64,000 nt of DNA from Nitrospira sp. CR1.1. GTDB lineage: Bacteria > Nitrospirota > Nitrospiria > Nitrospirales > Nitrospiraceae. The position numbers and the translations under genes were made by a program. The notes below the pieces were generated by a model that made no database searches, was not told the origin of the DNA, and worked only from the letters and a program-made list of their open reading frames with translations. The stretch lies in NCBI GenBank assembly GCA_014055465.1, contig WIAF01000002.1, positions 186,001 to 250,000 of the forward strand, written 5' to 3'. Below are positions 18,931 to 28,741 of the stretch, piece by piece (within the stretch, counting starts at the first letter, position 1; every line of letters begins with the position of its first letter).

Positions 18931-19536
18931 CTAGAGGCTTCCCTTCGTCGAGAGAACCGCTCCTGACAGCCGCTCTTCCGGCATGGTGGCTTGATCCAGC
19001 GCCCGAGCCAACGCCTTGAAGATGGCTTCCATGATGTGGTGTGGATTGCGCCCATATTGAAGGTTCACGTGGAGGTTGAGCCCGCCATGGGTGACGAAGG
19101 CTTGGAAAAAATCCTCGAAGAGACCCAAGTCGAAGGTCTTAATCTTCCGGTCCGGCAAACTCACGTTATAGACCAGATAGGGCCGGCCGCTGAGATCCAC
19201 CGTGACCTGCGCAAGGGTTTCGTCCAGAGGCACCGAAGCCCACCCGAATCGCTTGATCCCCGCCTTTTCTCCCAATGCCTGCTGCAGGGCCTTGCCCATG
19301 ACGATCCCGACATCTTCCACCGTATGATGCTCGTCGATGTCGACATCACCCTTGGCCTGCACCGTGAGATCGAAAAACCCATGTTTGGCTAACAGATCCA
19401 ACATATGGTCAAAAAACCGGATGGACGTATGAATCTTCCCCTGGCCTGTACCGTCTAGGCTCCATTCGACACGGATATCGGTTTCTTTGGTGGCGCGATG
19501 CAGCGAGGCTTGTCTGGGAGCTCCCGTGTTTTTCAT
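18931..19536 (-). CDS. hisB: Imidazoleglycerol-phosphate dehydratase
   Basis: Mn2+-dependent dehydratase, step six of histidine synthesis, in its monofunctional 201-residue form. The paired metal motifs [11 protein letters not shown] and [14 protein letters not shown], and HDLL-like and FFDHML segments, are visible. The start codon overlaps the hisD stop by four bases. Confidence 0.96.
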   Translation of the reverse strand: MKNTGAPRQASLHRATKETDIRVEWSLDGTGQGKIHTSIRFFDHMLDLLAKHGFFDLTVQAKGDVDIDEHHTVEDVGIVMGKALQQALGEKAGIKRFGWASVPLDETLAQVTVDLSGRPYLVYNVSLPDRKIKTFDLGLFEDFFQAFVTHGGLNLHVNLQYGRNPHHIMEAIFKALARALDQATMPEERLSGAVLSTKGSL

Positions 19537-20816
19537 GAAAACCTGCTTTGAGCTGATTTGGCGTGCGCATCGAAGCCTTCGATATGCGCCAGTCTGACGA
19601 TATGATCCTTGGCTTTCGTCAATTCTTCCCTGGTGTAATGCACGATGTTGCTAACCTTCACGTAGTCGTTGACCGACAACGGAGAAAAGAAACGCGCGGT
19701 CGCGCCGGTCGGCAGCACATGGTTCGGGCCGGCCACATAATCAGCCACGGCAGGCGGCGTGTAGCGCCCCAGAAACAGCGCGCCGGCATGGCGAATCTGC
19801 TCCAGATAATCGAACGGACGATCGACCGACAAGGTCAAATGTTCGGGCGCAATTTCGTTCGCCACCTGAATGGCTTCATCCATGGTGGGAACGACGAAGG
19901 CGACAAAATGCCGCGCAATCGATTTGGCCGCAATTTTTTCTCGCTGCAAGCCCTTCAGCTGGGTCTGAATCAAACGCACGACCGCTGTAGCAAGCGATGC
20001 CGAAGTGGTCACCAGATAGACCTGCGCATCTTCGTCATGTTCCGCCTCGCACAACAAATCGGCTGCCACGTGCGCCGGCTTCGCCTCGTCATCCGCGACT
20101 ACCAGCAACTCGCTAGGCCCGGCCACCATATCGATACCGACGGTGCCATACAGGAGCCGTTTTGCCGTCGCAACATACATATTTCCAGGCCCGACGATTT
20201 TATCCACTTTGGCGATGGTCTTGGTCCCGAATGCCATCGCGGCGATCGCCTGTACTCCACCGACCCGATAAATTTCGTCGACACCGGCAATATCTGCGGC
20301 GACCAGCAGATAGGGATTAATCTCACCCTTCGGCGTGGGCGTGCACATGACGATGCGTCGAACCCCGGCCACCTTCGCAGGAATTGCGCACATCAGCACC
20401 GAGGAAGGATAGACGGCTTTGCCTCCGGGCACATACACTCCGACAGCATCAAGCGACGTGACCATCTGGCCAAGCGTGGCGTTCTCCTCTTGATACATCC
20501 AGGTTTTGGTGCGCTGACGTTCGTGAAACTGCCGCACTCGATGCGCCGCGTACCGAAGTGAATCGCCCTCATCTTTTCGAATGTGGTAATAGGCGTCCTT
20601 GATTTCTTCCGGTGTCACACGGATCTGATCAGGCGTTACGGATAGCCGATCGAACTTCTTGGTGTACCGCAGCACCGCACGATCTCCGCCTTTCTCCACC
20701 GCCTGCAGGATCGCACGCACACTTTTCTCGACGCTCGCCGCTTGCGAACTCGAGCGAGTCGCGATTTTTCGTAACGCTTTGGCGAAGGCTCGATCGGTAC
20801 TCGCGAGAATGGTCAT
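19533..20816 (-). CDS. hisD: Histidinol dehydrogenase
   Basis: Zinc and NAD-dependent enzyme for the last two oxidations of histidine synthesis. The 427 residues contain [28 protein letters not shown] and the catalytic Glu-His pair with zinc ligands in PEHLTLSVD and [10 protein letters not shown]. The C-terminal segment ends with the expected [11 protein letters not shown] histidine. It lies 88 bases downstream of hisG. Confidence 0.97.
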   Translation of the reverse strand: MTILASTDRAFAKALRKIATRSSSQAASVEKSVRAILQAVEKGGDRAVLRYTKKFDRLSVTPDQIRVTPEEIKDAYYHIRKDEGDSLRYAAHRVRQFHERQRTKTWMYQEENATLGQMVTSLDAVGVYVPGGKAVYPSSVLMCAIPAKVAGVRRIVMCTPTPKGEINPYLLVAADIAGVDEIYRVGGVQAIAAMAFGTKTIAKVDKIVGPGNMYVATAKRLLYGTVGIDMVAGPSELLVVADDEAKPAHVAADLLCEAEHDEDAQVYLVTTSASLATAVVRLIQTQLKGLQREKIAAKSIARHFVAFVVPTMDEAIQVANEIAPEHLTLSVDRPFDYLEQIRHAGALFLGRYTPPAVADYVAGPNHVLPTGATARFFSPLSVNDYVKVSNIVHYTREELTKAKDHIVRLAHIEGFDAHAKSAQSRFS

Positions 20817-20904
20817 GACATCCGTCCTGCCGCTGCGCCGCCTGTATGGGACGCCGCTTCATGGGAAAACCCACGACTGCCTGCGTGGGATTAGGTTGAC
20901 TGCG

Positions 20905-21579
20905 CTACTCCGCAGCCACAGCTCTTCGCAGCCGATCGATCAACACCTGTAACGGTTCATGGTGCAATTTAAGGCTGGCCCGATTGACGATCAATCGGGC
21001 GGTGGAGTGGGCAATCACCTCCACCTCTGCCAGATCATGGGCCTTCAAGGTGCTGCCCGTCTCAACCAGATCGACAATTCGATCCGCGAGTCCAACGATC
21101 GGGGCAAGTTCTATTGACCCGTATAGCTTGACAATTTCGACCGGCATTCCGCGCTGATTGAAGTAGCGCTCGGTGACGTTGGGATACTTCGTCGCCACCC
21201 GGATCTTCGATGACCACCGGTCCGGTGACGGCTGTCCCTGTAACGCAGCGACCGAGATTCTACACGCTCCCACCTTCAAATCCAACGGCTCATAGACATC
21301 GCTACCCTGCTCCAACAAGACGTCTTTCCCCACCACGCCGACATCCGCCGCTCCATGTTCGACATACGTCGGCACATCGGTCGGCCTCACGATCAAAAAG
21401 GTCGCATCGTTGGCGGCACAGTCAAAGACCAACTTTCGGCTTTCCACGGACAAACCGTGGCTATAGTAGCCAGCCTCTTTCAGAAGATGGAGGACCGGCC
21501 CCAACAATTTCCCTTTTGACAGCGCAATCGTGAGTCCTTTCGGCTTTTCGTCTTGCGGTCTCCTCGCCTTCACGTTCAC
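20905..21579 (-). CDS. hisG: ATP phosphoribosyltransferase, short form
   Basis: First enzyme of histidine synthesis. At 224 residues it is the short HisG form that lacks the C-terminal regulatory domain and in known cases works with HisZ. The start GLTIALSKGKLLGP, the PRPP-binding GSIELAPIVGLADRIVDLVETGSTLKAH segment and the two periplasmic-binding-protein-like lobes are seen. The GTG start overlaps the murA stop (GTGA). No hisZ is present in this window. Confidence 0.95.
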   Translation of the reverse strand: MNVKARRPQDEKPKGLTIALSKGKLLGPVLHLLKEAGYYSHGLSVESRKLVFDCAANDATFLIVRPTDVPTYVEHGAADVGVVGKDVLLEQGSDVYEPLDLKVGACRISVAALQGQPSPDRWSSKIRVATKYPNVTERYFNQRGMPVEIVKLYGSIELAPIVGLADRIVDLVETGSTLKAHDLAEVEVIAHSTARLIVNRASLKLHHEPLQVLIDRLRRAVAAE

Positions 21580-22832
21580 GTTCCCTTTCTCCGCTCGATG
21601 CTGGCCCCCAAGGTCCGGAGTTTCTCTTCCAGCCGTTCATAGCCTCGATCGAGGTGATATACCCGGGACACTTCCGTGATGCCTTCTGCGGCAAGGCCGG
21701 CCACGATGAGGCCCGCGCTGGCTCGAAGGTCCGAGGCCATCACCGGCGCGCCCGTCAATCGTTCCTTGCCTGTAATTACCACTCGATTGCCCTCGACGCG
21801 TATATCCGCCCCCATGCGACGCAATTCTTCCACATGCATGAACCGGCTCTCGAAAATGGTTTCCGTGACTACGCTGGTCCCTTCGGCCACCGCCATCAGG
21901 GCCACAAACTGCGCCTGCATATCGGTGGGGAATCCGGGATGCGGGCTGGTCCGGACATTCGTCCCTTTCAATCGCCCGGGCACCTTGAGATGAACGCGTT
22001 CCTTTTCCTCCACCAGGTCCACGCCGCTTTCCCGCAGTTTCATCAATAAAGGTTCCATGTGCTCAGGACGGCAACGATCTATCACCACTTCCCCGCCGGT
22101 AATAGCCCCGGCCACAAGATAGGTTCCGGCTTCGATGCGGTCGGGAATGACTTCATGGTCGGCGCCATTCAGCTCCGTCACGCCCTCGATCGCAATCATG
22201 TCCGTTCCTGCACCGGCAATACGCGCACCGCGCTTGACGAGGAACGCCGCCAGATCGCTGATCTCAGGCTCTTTCGCCGCATTTTCGAGCACCGTGGTGC
22301 CCTCTGCCAGCACGGCCGCCATCATGAGATTCTCGGTGCCCGTCACGGTGGGGGTATCGAAATAGATTCGGCATCCTTTCAAGCGACGCGCCGCCGCCTT
22401 GATGTACCCATGCTCGATTTCAACCGTAGCTCCCATTTTCTCAAGGCCTGCCAAATGAAAATTCACCGGCCGAGAGCCGATCGCACAGCCGCCGGGAAGC
22501 GAAACCTTGGCCTCGCCCAAGCGAGCCACCAGCGGACCCAATACTAACACCGACGCACGCATGGTTCGGACGAGATCGTAGGGAGCCTCGGTGGAAGCCA
22601 CGGTGCGGGGCTGCACCACTGTGCGATCACCTTCTTGGGTGACCGCAATGCCCAACATGCTGAGCAACTTCCCCATCGTCAGCACATCGACCACCCGCGG
22701 CATATTCGACAACACACATTCCCCGCCGCCGAGAATGGTGGAGGCAAGGATCGGCAACGCGGCGTTCTTCGCCCCGCTGGTGCGGACTTCGCCTTGGAGG
22801 CGGCGGCCACCTTGAATAAGAATTTGATCCAT
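21576..22832 (-). CDS. murA: UDP-N-acetylglucosamine 1-carboxyvinyltransferase
   Basis: First committed step of peptidoglycan synthesis. The 418-residue protein begins [27 protein letters not shown] with the conserved KN pair, and the active-site cysteine is in [14 protein letters not shown], so it should be sensitive to fosfomycin. It lies between prmC and hisG; gaps are under six bases, so it belongs to one long operon. Confidence 0.97.
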   Translation of the reverse strand: MDQILIQGGRRLQGEVRTSGAKNAALPILASTILGGGECVLSNMPRVVDVLTMGKLLSMLGIAVTQEGDRTVVQPRTVASTEAPYDLVRTMRASVLVLGPLVARLGEAKVSLPGGCAIGSRPVNFHLAGLEKMGATVEIEHGYIKAAARRLKGCRIYFDTPTVTGTENLMMAAVLAEGTTVLENAAKEPEISDLAAFLVKRGARIAGAGTDMIAIEGVTELNGADHEVIPDRIEAGTYLVAGAITGGEVVIDRCRPEHMEPLLMKLRESGVDLVEEKERVHLKVPGRLKGTNVRTSPHPGFPTDMQAQFVALMAVAEGTSVVTETIFESRFMHVEELRRMGADIRVEGNRVVITGKERLTGAPVMASDLRASAGLIVAGLAAEGITEVSRVYHLDRGYERLEEKLRTLGASIERRKGT

Positions 22833-22837
22833 CGGTT

Positions 22838-23803
22838 TCAGCGAATCGGTCGATCCTCTGCCGCTTGCCTGCGAACATCATCGCGGAAGGGCCATGAGGT
22901 CGCCTCTTTTTTCTCGAAACAGACCACGCGGTCAATTCCGCCTTGATCCCGCAACACCGCATAGGCGTGAAGCCGCCCACGTTCCTCAGCCTGCCGACAG
23001 ACAGTAGCCGCTTGGCCGAGCCCCACTTCCATGAGAAGGACGCCCCCTGGCTTTAAATACACCGGAGCCTGCTCGAGTAGCCGGCGATGCACCTCCATCC
23101 CATCACTGCCTCCCGCCAATGCCAACCGCGGCTCGAAATCTCTTACCTCCGGTTGAAGAGCAGCGATATCCCTGTCCGCGATATAGGGAGGATTGGAAAG
23201 AATGACGTCTATCTGATTCGCCAAACGTCCCTCGGCGATCGGAGCCAGCAAGTCTCCATGGAAACAGGCGATACGCGCATCTAGCCCGTATTGCGTCATG
23301 TTGCCTCGCGCGACCGCTAAGGCCTCAGCTGAAGCGTCGATCGCCAATACCCGCGCCTTCGGCAGAGCCAATGCCACGGACACAGCCAAACAACCTGATC
23401 CTGTCCCCACATCCACAACCGTCGCGTCGGAACTCTGCGCGCACCGACGGACTGCCTCATCAACCAGCAACGCACTCTCAGGACGGGGGATGAGAACCGA
23501 CGGCGTGACACAAAAATCCCGTCCGTAAAACTCCTGCGTGCCAAGCAGATACTGCAACGGTTCACGATTGGCGCGCCGTGTAATCAGCGCCCGTAGGCGC
23601 TCGCATTCTACCGAGGTTATCGGCTGCTCTGCGTTGACTCGCTGCATGAGCGGCGATAGGCTCAGCACATGTTCCACCAACCAGGCGGTCTCCAACACAG
23701 GCTGGTCGATGCCGGCGGCCTCCAGGCGGCATTCCGATTCCCCCAGAAGAGCCCCGAGACTCGTTACGGGACAGGCGATGCTGGCGAACTGCTGCTGACT
23801 CAT
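22838..23803 (-). CDS. prmC: Release-factor glutamine N5-methyltransferase
   Basis: Methylates the GGQ glutamine of release factors. The 321 residues consist of an N-terminal helical RF-binding domain and a SAM-dependent domain with [17 protein letters not shown] (motif I) and the NPPY motif in [15 protein letters not shown]. The start overlaps the prfA stop by four bases, the usual prfA-prmC pairing. A C-terminal tail of about 25 residues after the methyltransferase fold is not conserved. Confidence 0.96.
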   Translation of the reverse strand: MSQQQFASIACPVTSLGALLGESECRLEAAGIDQPVLETAWLVEHVLSLSPLMQRVNAEQPITSVECERLRALITRRANREPLQYLLGTQEFYGRDFCVTPSVLIPRPESALLVDEAVRRCAQSSDATVVDVGTGSGCLAVSVALALPKARVLAIDASAEALAVARGNMTQYGLDARIACFHGDLLAPIAEGRLANQIDVILSNPPYIADRDIAALQPEVRDFEPRLALAGGSDGMEVHRRLLEQAPVYLKPGGVLLMEVGLGQAATVCRQAEERGRLHAYAVLRDQGGIDRVVCFEKKEATSWPFRDDVRRQAAEDRPIR

Positions 23804-24882
23804 TTTGTTTCCAGGCTGGCCAGATGTTCGTAATGCGCCCGGAGCGCCTGCACAATCTCTTCCAGATCACCCGTCAGCACCTGATCAAGCTTGTGAACGG
23901 TCAGCCCAATGCGGTGATCGGTCACACGGTTCTGGGGGAAATTGTACGTGCGGATTTTCTCACTCCGGTCACCGGTCCCGACCTGCGACTTACGATCTTG
24001 CGCAATGGCCGCCTCCTGCTTTTCCCGCTCAGCATCAACGATACGAGCCCGCAACGTTCGCATGGCTTTGGTCCGGTTTTTGAGCTGTGATCGCTCGTCC
24101 TGACAGCTGACGACAACTCCGGTCGGAATGTGCGTGATGCGGACGGCCGAATACGTCGTATTAACACTTTGTCCGCCAGCGCCGGAGGAACAAAATGTAT
24201 CGATACGCAAATCTTTCGGGTCAATGTGCACATCCACCTCGTCTACTTCCGGCATGACCGCCACCGTAACCGTAGACGTGTGAATTCTTCCGCTGGCTTC
24301 CGTGGTGGGAACGCGCTGCACCCGGTGCACGCCACTTTCATAACGCAGACGGCCGTAGGCGCCTTTTCCCTCCAGCAGAGCAATCACTTCGCGGTAGCCG
24401 CCGATTCCGGTCTCGGAGGCGTCGACCACCTCCAGGCGAAGGCGGTTGCGTTCCGCGTATTTGAGATACATCCGGAAGAGATCTCCGGCAAACAAGGCCG
24501 CCTCGTCCCCCCCCGTTCCAGCCCGGATTTCAAGAAACACATTTTTCTCATCACGGGGATCCTTCGGAGTCAGAAAGTCCTTGGCTCGAGCTTCGATCTC
24601 CAACAACTGTTGGGTCAAATGTTCGCGTTCTTCCGCAAAGAGCTGCTTCATATCCGAGCCGGTAGAGGAATCCAGCAGCATTGATGTCACTTCGTCGAGT
24701 TGTTTCTGGGCTTGGGAATAGGCAGCGAACTGTTGAGCAGGCTCCTCTAACTCCGTTCGCTCTTTATTGAGCTTGTGAATCATACCCGGCTGATTCAGGA
24801 CAATCGGATCCATAAGCTGATTCGTCAGCTCCTGGTAGCGCGCCGCCATCCCTTCCCACTTCTTAATCAGCCCATCTTCCAT
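23800..24882 (-). CDS. prfA: Peptide chain release factor 1
   Basis: Terminates translation at UAA and UAG. The 360 residues carry the GGQ catalytic motif in [20 protein letters not shown] and an RF1-type region around [19 protein letters not shown]; the PxT-type codon-reading tripeptide could not be located with certainty by eye. A terminator hairpin lies just upstream, so it may have its own weak promoter or depend on read-through from rpmE. It is the first gene of the prfA-prmC-murA-his operon. Confidence 0.96.
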   Translation of the reverse strand: MEDGLIKKWEGMAARYQELTNQLMDPIVLNQPGMIHKLNKERTELEEPAQQFAAYSQAQKQLDEVTSMLLDSSTGSDMKQLFAEEREHLTQQLLEIEARAKDFLTPKDPRDEKNVFLEIRAGTGGDEAALFAGDLFRMYLKYAERNRLRLEVVDASETGIGGYREVIALLEGKGAYGRLRYESGVHRVQRVPTTEASGRIHTSTVTVAVMPEVDEVDVHIDPKDLRIDTFCSSGAGGQSVNTTYSAVRITHIPTGVVVSCQDERSQLKNRTKAMRTLRARIVDAEREKQEAAIAQDRKSQVGTGDRSEKIRTYNFPQNRVTDHRIGLTVHKLDQVLTGDLEEIVQALRAHYEHLASLETK

Positions 24883-24914
24883 GTCTCGCCCATTCCCGCC
24901 TTAGCCGTGAAGCC

Positions 24915-24953
24915 CCAAAAACAAAAGACCCTGCCCCAAAAGGAAGCAGGGTC
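24915..24953 (-). terminator. Rho-independent terminator after rpmE
   Basis: On the minus strand GACCCTGC pairs with GCAGGGTC around an 11-base loop and is followed by TTTTGTTTTTGG. It lies 23 bases past the rpmE stop and 33 bases before the prfA start, so it ends the rho/rpmE transcript or attenuates prfA. Confidence 0.88.
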
Positions 24954-24975
24954 TCCATGATGTCCTGACTGAGGC

Positions 24976-25182
24976 CTACTTGTCTTTTTTGGCGTACTTC
25001 TTTTTGAACCGTTCGACACGCCCTTCCGTATCGACGATCTTCTGAGTTCCCGTAAAGAACGGATGGCATCCTGCGCAAATGTCGACCTTGATGTCCCCGA
25101 TCGTGGATCTCGTCTTGAACGTGTTCCCGCACGCACAATGCACGGTAGCTTCACGGTAGACTGGATGAATTCCCTTTTGCAT
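24976..25182 (-). CDS. rpmE: 50S ribosomal protein L31, zinc-binding type
   Basis: A 68-residue ribosomal protein. Cysteines in HCACGNTF and ICAGCHPFF form the CxC/CxxC set of the zinc-containing L31 type, as opposed to the zinc-free paralogue made under zinc limitation. A good ribosome site (GAGGAGCAGGT) precedes the ATG. It follows rho by about 90 bases and is closed by a clear terminator. Confidence 0.97.
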   Translation of the reverse strand: MQKGIHPVYREATVHCACGNTFKTRSTIGDIKVDICAGCHPFFTGTQKIVDTEGRVERFKKKYAKKDK

Positions 25183-25238
25183 ACCTGCTCCTCTACTGAC
25201 CTAGATTCATTGACTGGTCCTGCTCGTCAGGGTGCACG

Positions 25239-25268
25239 ACTTTACACTGGAGTGATGTGCACTGGCAA
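25239..25268 (-). promoter_or_regulatory. Possible promoter for rpmE
   Basis: On the minus strand TTGCCA (25263-25268) and TAAAGT (25239-25244) are 18 bases apart, in the short gap between rho and rpmE. The match is partial. Confidence 0.35.
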
Positions 25269-25275
25269 GCGGCGC

Positions 25276-26523
25276 CTACCGATTCATGGATTGCAAAAAT
25301 TCCTGATTGGTTTTGGTCCCGCCGATCTTGTCCATCAAGAACTCCATGGCTTCCATGGTGCCCAACGGGCTTAAGACCTTACGCAGAATCCACATTTTGT
25401 TCAGGCGGTCGCGGTCGACCAACAGCTCTTCCTTGCGAGTGCCGGATTGACTGATATCAATCGCGGGGAAGAGCCGCTTGTCGGCCAAACGCCGATCCAG
25501 GTGCACTTCCATATTGCCGGTGCCTTTGAATTCTTCAAAGATCACATCGTCCATGCGACTGCCGGTATCGATCAACGCGGTGGCCATGATGGTCAAGCTG
25601 CCGCCGTTTTCAATGTTCCGTGCCGCACCGAAAAACCGCTTTGGCCGCTGGAGGGCGTTGGAATCCAGACCGCCGGACAGGACCTTTCCGCTGGGAGGGG
25701 CAATGGTGTTGTATGCCCTGGCCAACCGGGTGATGCTATCGAGCAGAATGACCACATCTTTTTTATGCTCAACCAGCCGCTTGGCTTTCTCCAACACCAT
25801 CTCCGCAACCTGCGCATGGCGCTGAGCCGGCTCGTCAAATGTGGAACTGATCACTTCTGCTTTCACCTGACGCTGCCAATCAGTGACTTCTTCCGGGCGC
25901 TCATCGATCAAGAGAACGATGAGGGTGACTTCCTTGTGATTCTTCAGAATGGCTCGGGCGATCGCCTGCAGCAGCATGGTTTTTCCGGTTCGCGGCGCAG
26001 CGACAATCAAACCGCGCTGGCCCTTACCGATCGGCGTCGTAAGATCCATAACACGCGTGCAATATTCTTCCCGGTCAAATTCCAGATTTAAACGTTCTTC
26101 GGGATAGAGCGGGGTGAGATTGTCGAATAGGATCTTGTCGCGCGCGACTTCCGGATCCTCATAGTTGACTTTTTCCACTTTGAGCAAGGCGAAGTAGCGC
26201 TCACTCTCTTTCGGTGGCCGGATCTGGCCCGACACAATATCCCCGGTTCTGAGATTAAATCGGCGAATCTGTGACGGAGAAATATAAATGTCGTCAGGCC
26301 CCGGCAGATAGTTGGAGTCTGGCGCTCGAAGGAATCCAAAGCCGTCCGGCAAGGTCTCCAACACACCTTCACCGAACACGACGCCGTTCTTTTCAGTCTG
26401 CGCCTGCAGGATGGCAAAAATGAGCTCTTGTTTCCGAAGGTTTGCCGCACCCTCGATTTTTAAATCCCGCGCCACCTCATTCAGGTCGGCAATCGACTTC
26501 TGTTTGAGTTCCGCGAGATGCAT
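25276..26523 (-). CDS. rho: Transcription termination factor Rho
   Basis: Hexameric RNA helicase that terminates transcription. The 415 residues comprise an N-terminal helical domain, the cold-shock-like primary RNA-binding domain ([29 protein letters not shown]), Walker A in [11 protein letters not shown], Walker [11 protein letters not shown], the Q loop and the R-loop region ending in a TRKEELL segment. The start [14 protein letters not shown] at 26523 fits family conservation and has AAAGGGGAAG upstream; an ATG at 26547 is an alternative. It has a leader of more than 300 bases. Confidence 0.97.
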   Translation of the reverse strand: MHLAELKQKSIADLNEVARDLKIEGAANLRKQELIFAILQAQTEKNGVVFGEGVLETLPDGFGFLRAPDSNYLPGPDDIYISPSQIRRFNLRTGDIVSGQIRPPKESERYFALLKVEKVNYEDPEVARDKILFDNLTPLYPEERLNLEFDREEYCTRVMDLTTPIGKGQRGLIVAAPRTGKTMLLQAIARAILKNHKEVTLIVLLIDERPEEVTDWQRQVKAEVISSTFDEPAQRHAQVAEMVLEKAKRLVEHKKDVVILLDSITRLARAYNTIAPPSGKVLSGGLDSNALQRPKRFFGAARNIENGGSLTIMATALIDTGSRMDDVIFEEFKGTGNMEVHLDRRLADKRLFPAIDISQSGTRKEELLVDRDRLNKMWILRKVLSPLGTMEAMEFLMDKIGGTKTNQEFLQSMNR

Positions 26524-26840
26524 AACTTCCCCTTTAACCTGTGTCATACCTCTTCCCTATCAGGCTCTCAACCCGATAGCTCCCCAAAATGAGAAAAACG
26601 ATTGAGTACTCATGAACGAATTCGCGGAGATGATTTATCTAGATATCAACCTGTTGGTTGTTTATGGCAGGATCGCTTTCAGGATCGCGTTAAATGAAGG
26701 CGTTGTTGATTGAAAATTTGCAGAGATGAAAGTCACCCACTGTTGCACACTCGACACTCAACTACCCTGGGATTTTTTCGATTGGAATGGGTTCGGGAGC
26801 TGATGCACAGAAGGAATGCGTTTTTCAGAATCGCGAAGTT
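26524..26840 (-). promoter_or_regulatory. Long untranslated leader of rho
   Basis: From the predicted start site to the rho ATG there are about 317 bases without a convincing gene. The minus-strand transcript begins with pyrimidine-rich, C-containing tracts such as CATTCCTTCTGTGC and CTCCCGAACCCATTCC. In E. coli, rho is autoregulated through Rho-dependent attenuation in its leader; a similar role here is inference. Confidence 0.5.
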
Positions 26841-26846
26841 ATTGTG

Positions 26847-26875
26847 ATTTTAGCGTCCGGCCTTCTCATTGTCAA
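26847..26875 (-). promoter_or_regulatory. Strong sigma-70 promoter for rho
   Basis: On the minus strand TTGACA (26870-26875), exactly 17 bases, and TAAAAT (26847-26852). Both hexamers and the spacing are near consensus. Confidence 0.82.
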
Positions 26876-26987
26876 CAAATTAAACCCCTCAACCTCTTGA
26901 AACACATCTCTCCCCTAGCCTTGTTCATAGACTCATATAGAAGCAGAAGCCAGCCGTGCGGCCGTTGGTTGCAGCCCAACAACCAGT

Positions 26988-27428
26988 ATGTTAAAGATCG
27001 CGCGAGGACTATTTGTGGCAAAATCAGATCACGATACACCAGATCGCATTTTCACGCTGGCCGAAGCCAACGAACTTCTTCCTCAACTCAATCAACGGTT
27101 TGCCACCATACGCCGGGCTAAAACCGTGATTGCGAACACAAAAGATGAAGTAAGCAAAGCCAGCGCGAACGCCGCGTCTGGAGGTGGTAGCCCGGTCGGT
27201 GCGCTATACATTCGGGCACTCCATGAAATCAGTGGCAGCTTACAGGCAATCCACGAGTTGGGAGTCGTCATCAAAGACGTTGATCTAGGACTCTGCGACT
27301 TTCCCTGTAAACTCGAAGGCAGAATCGTGTACCTCTGCTGGAAATTCGGTGAAGAGGAAATTCGATGGTGGCATGAAGTTTCTTGCGGGTATAAGGATCG
27401 CCATCCTCTGGATGGAACTGCCATATAA
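26988..27428 (+). CDS. DUF2203-type small protein
   Basis: A 146-residue protein of unknown function. The conserved features are RIFTLAEANELLPQL near the N-terminus, a middle helical part, and a C-terminal CDFPCKLEGRIVYLCWKFGEEEIRWWHE segment, which together match the DUF2203 family. A GTG at 27015 is an alternative start and would bring the conserved part closer to the N-terminus. A glycine/serine-rich linker (ASGGGSPVG) lies near residue 65. It is followed 11 bases later by a YCII-domain gene. Confidence 0.82.
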   Translation: MLKIARGLFVAKSDHDTPDRIFTLAEANELLPQLNQRFATIRRAKTVIANTKDEVSKASANAASGGGSPVGALYIRALHEISGSLQAIHELGVVIKDVDLGLCDFPCKLEGRIVYLCWKFGEEEIRWWHEVSCGYKDRHPLDGTAI

Positions 27429-27439
27429 CAGGAATTCTA

Positions 27440-27727
27440 ATGAAATTTGTTATTCTCGGCTTTGATGGGCCTGAGGGGCAAGCCAAGCGCAAAATTCACC
27501 GAGCGGCGCATCTGGCCAATCTGGAACCTCTGAACCGCCAGGGAAGAGTCTTTCTTGCTGGCCCCTTCACGGACCTCGCGGGTAGCCTGATCATAATTGA
27601 AGCGGACTCTCTCGACGAGGCCACGCAGATCGCGCAACAAGACCCTTATACAGTTCATGGAGTTTTCGAACGCATCGAGGTCCACCCCTTCAAGCAAGTA
27701 ATCCCCGCCGTATCATCTCCGGCATAG
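27440..27727 (+). CDS. YCII-domain protein
   Basis: A 95-residue ferredoxin-like-fold protein starting MKFVILGFDGPEGQAKR, with the conserved histidine in RAAHLANLEPL, GRVFLAGPFTD and DEATQIAQQDPYTVHGVF, the pattern of YciI-type proteins. The family has a putative His-Asp active site, but its reaction is not generally known. It probably forms a two-gene unit with the upstream DUF2203 gene. Confidence 0.85.
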   Translation: MKFVILGFDGPEGQAKRKIHRAAHLANLEPLNRQGRVFLAGPFTDLAGSLIIIEADSLDEATQIAQQDPYTVHGVFERIEVHPFKQVIPAVSSPA

Positions 27728-27824
27728 TACATCTCCTGGCAATCATCCACATTCCCTCTACCAAGTCGTCGAAACCATCACTCCTCAAACCCAGCAGCAG
27801 GTAACACGCTCACGGCTCGTCAGA

Positions 27825-27854
27825 TTGACAACTAAAAAGATTGCCACCTATAAT
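27825..27854 (+). promoter_or_regulatory. Consensus sigma-70 promoter for the oxidoreductase operon
   Basis: TTGACA (27825-27830) and TATAAT (27849-27854) are both perfect hexamers, separated by 18 bases. Transcription should start near 27861, about 200 bases before the first gene. Confidence 0.88.
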
Positions 27855-28063
27855 GCGCACTTAGCGCTACCTGTGAAGGCATCAGCCCTGTAGTTCAAAA
27901 GACCTAAGTGCCTTCTCACGCGCTGGCCCTTAATTTCCCCCAGGTGGGCCTTCTGCTGTGTTGCAGAAAAACATCGAGAAAGCATAGAGTGACTTGACCC
28001 CACGCTTTAACCGAGGGTGTCCCTTCTCCAAGTTTGTTAACCCCAAAAAGAGAGCAGGTTCGA
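27855..28063 (+). promoter_or_regulatory. Structured leader of the oxidoreductase operon
   Basis: This stretch has no gene. It contains an 8-bp inverted repeat GCACTTAG/CTAAGTGC (27857-27864 and 27904-27911), a GGCCC/GGGCC hairpin (27925-27950) and a TTCTGC/GCAGAA hairpin (27951-27966) followed by AAAA. No known riboswitch class is recognised. Confidence 0.5.
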
Positions 28064-28699
28064 ATGACTCAGTATCGCGTGTTACCAGGCCCAGAACACT
28101 TCCTGCCACCGGCCGCAGCCTCAATGGGGATTTATCTCCCAAATCCAGGCGAGGCACATATCAACGGCGTCATCGTTCCGGAAGAAAAAGCCTACGAGGA
28201 AGCTGCACGTCAATTTCTCATGGCCCAGGTGCCCACCATTTTCCCAGGCCCCCTGGTTCTCTGGGCCTGGAATGAAAAAGCGGCCAAGAAGGCCGCGGCC
28301 GTCCGAAAACTCTACGAAACATTGAAAGAGTGCGTGCAGCCCGGACAAAAGCCGATGCTGATTCCAATGCCGGATTATCGCCCCAAATACCCGAAGATCA
28401 ATCCGGAAGTCGAAATTAATCCTAACCATCCAAATCTCACGATCTGGCACAACAAGATCGACTGCTGCATGTTCATCGGCGTGCACTGCCACCAGGCAAA
28501 TTTATCCCTCAAGATTATACGCGGCGGAACGTCATGCTATACCGTCGCGATGTGCGCACAAGCAGGACATGAAGACGCCATGCTCTCCTTCAGGGACGCC
28601 TCAGTGGAAAAAATCCTGAAGCTGGGTGAGTGGATTCGCAAACTGAAAGGCACCGTTAAACCACGGCTGACATCAGCTAAGACGAGCGCTTCCAACTAG
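28064..28699 (+). CDS. 2-oxoacid:ferredoxin oxidoreductase, extra (epsilon-type) subunit
   Basis: A 211-residue protein at the head of a five-gene oxidoreductase operon. It has no classical cofactor motif except clustered cysteines and histidines in the segment around DCCMFIGVHCHQANLSLKIIRGGTSCYT. This corresponds to the additional subunit of the five-subunit pyruvate or 2-oxoglutarate:ferredoxin oxidoreductases known from Hydrogenobacter and described in Nitrospira. In those organisms the enzymes run in the carboxylating direction of the reductive TCA cycle. The assignment rests on the operon context and the family pattern. ATG 28064 is preceded by GAGAGCAGG. Confidence 0.8.
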   Translation: MTQYRVLPGPEHFLPPAAASMGIYLPNPGEAHINGVIVPEEKAYEEAARQFLMAQVPTIFPGPLVLWAWNEKAAKKAAAVRKLYETLKECVQPGQKPMLIPMPDYRPKYPKINPEVEINPNHPNLTIWHNKIDCCMFIGVHCHQANLSLKIIRGGTSCYTVAMCAQAGHEDAMLSFRDASVEKILKLGEWIRKLKGTVKPRLTSAKTSASN

Positions 28700-28741
28700 C
28701 TGGTTTGGAGCACTTCTAACGATTGAAAGGAGGCCGAGTCC

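Noticed and set aside
23317..23565. Short frames inside prmC and neighbouring genes on both strands
   Set aside because: All lie within conserved genes in other frames; no independent evidence.
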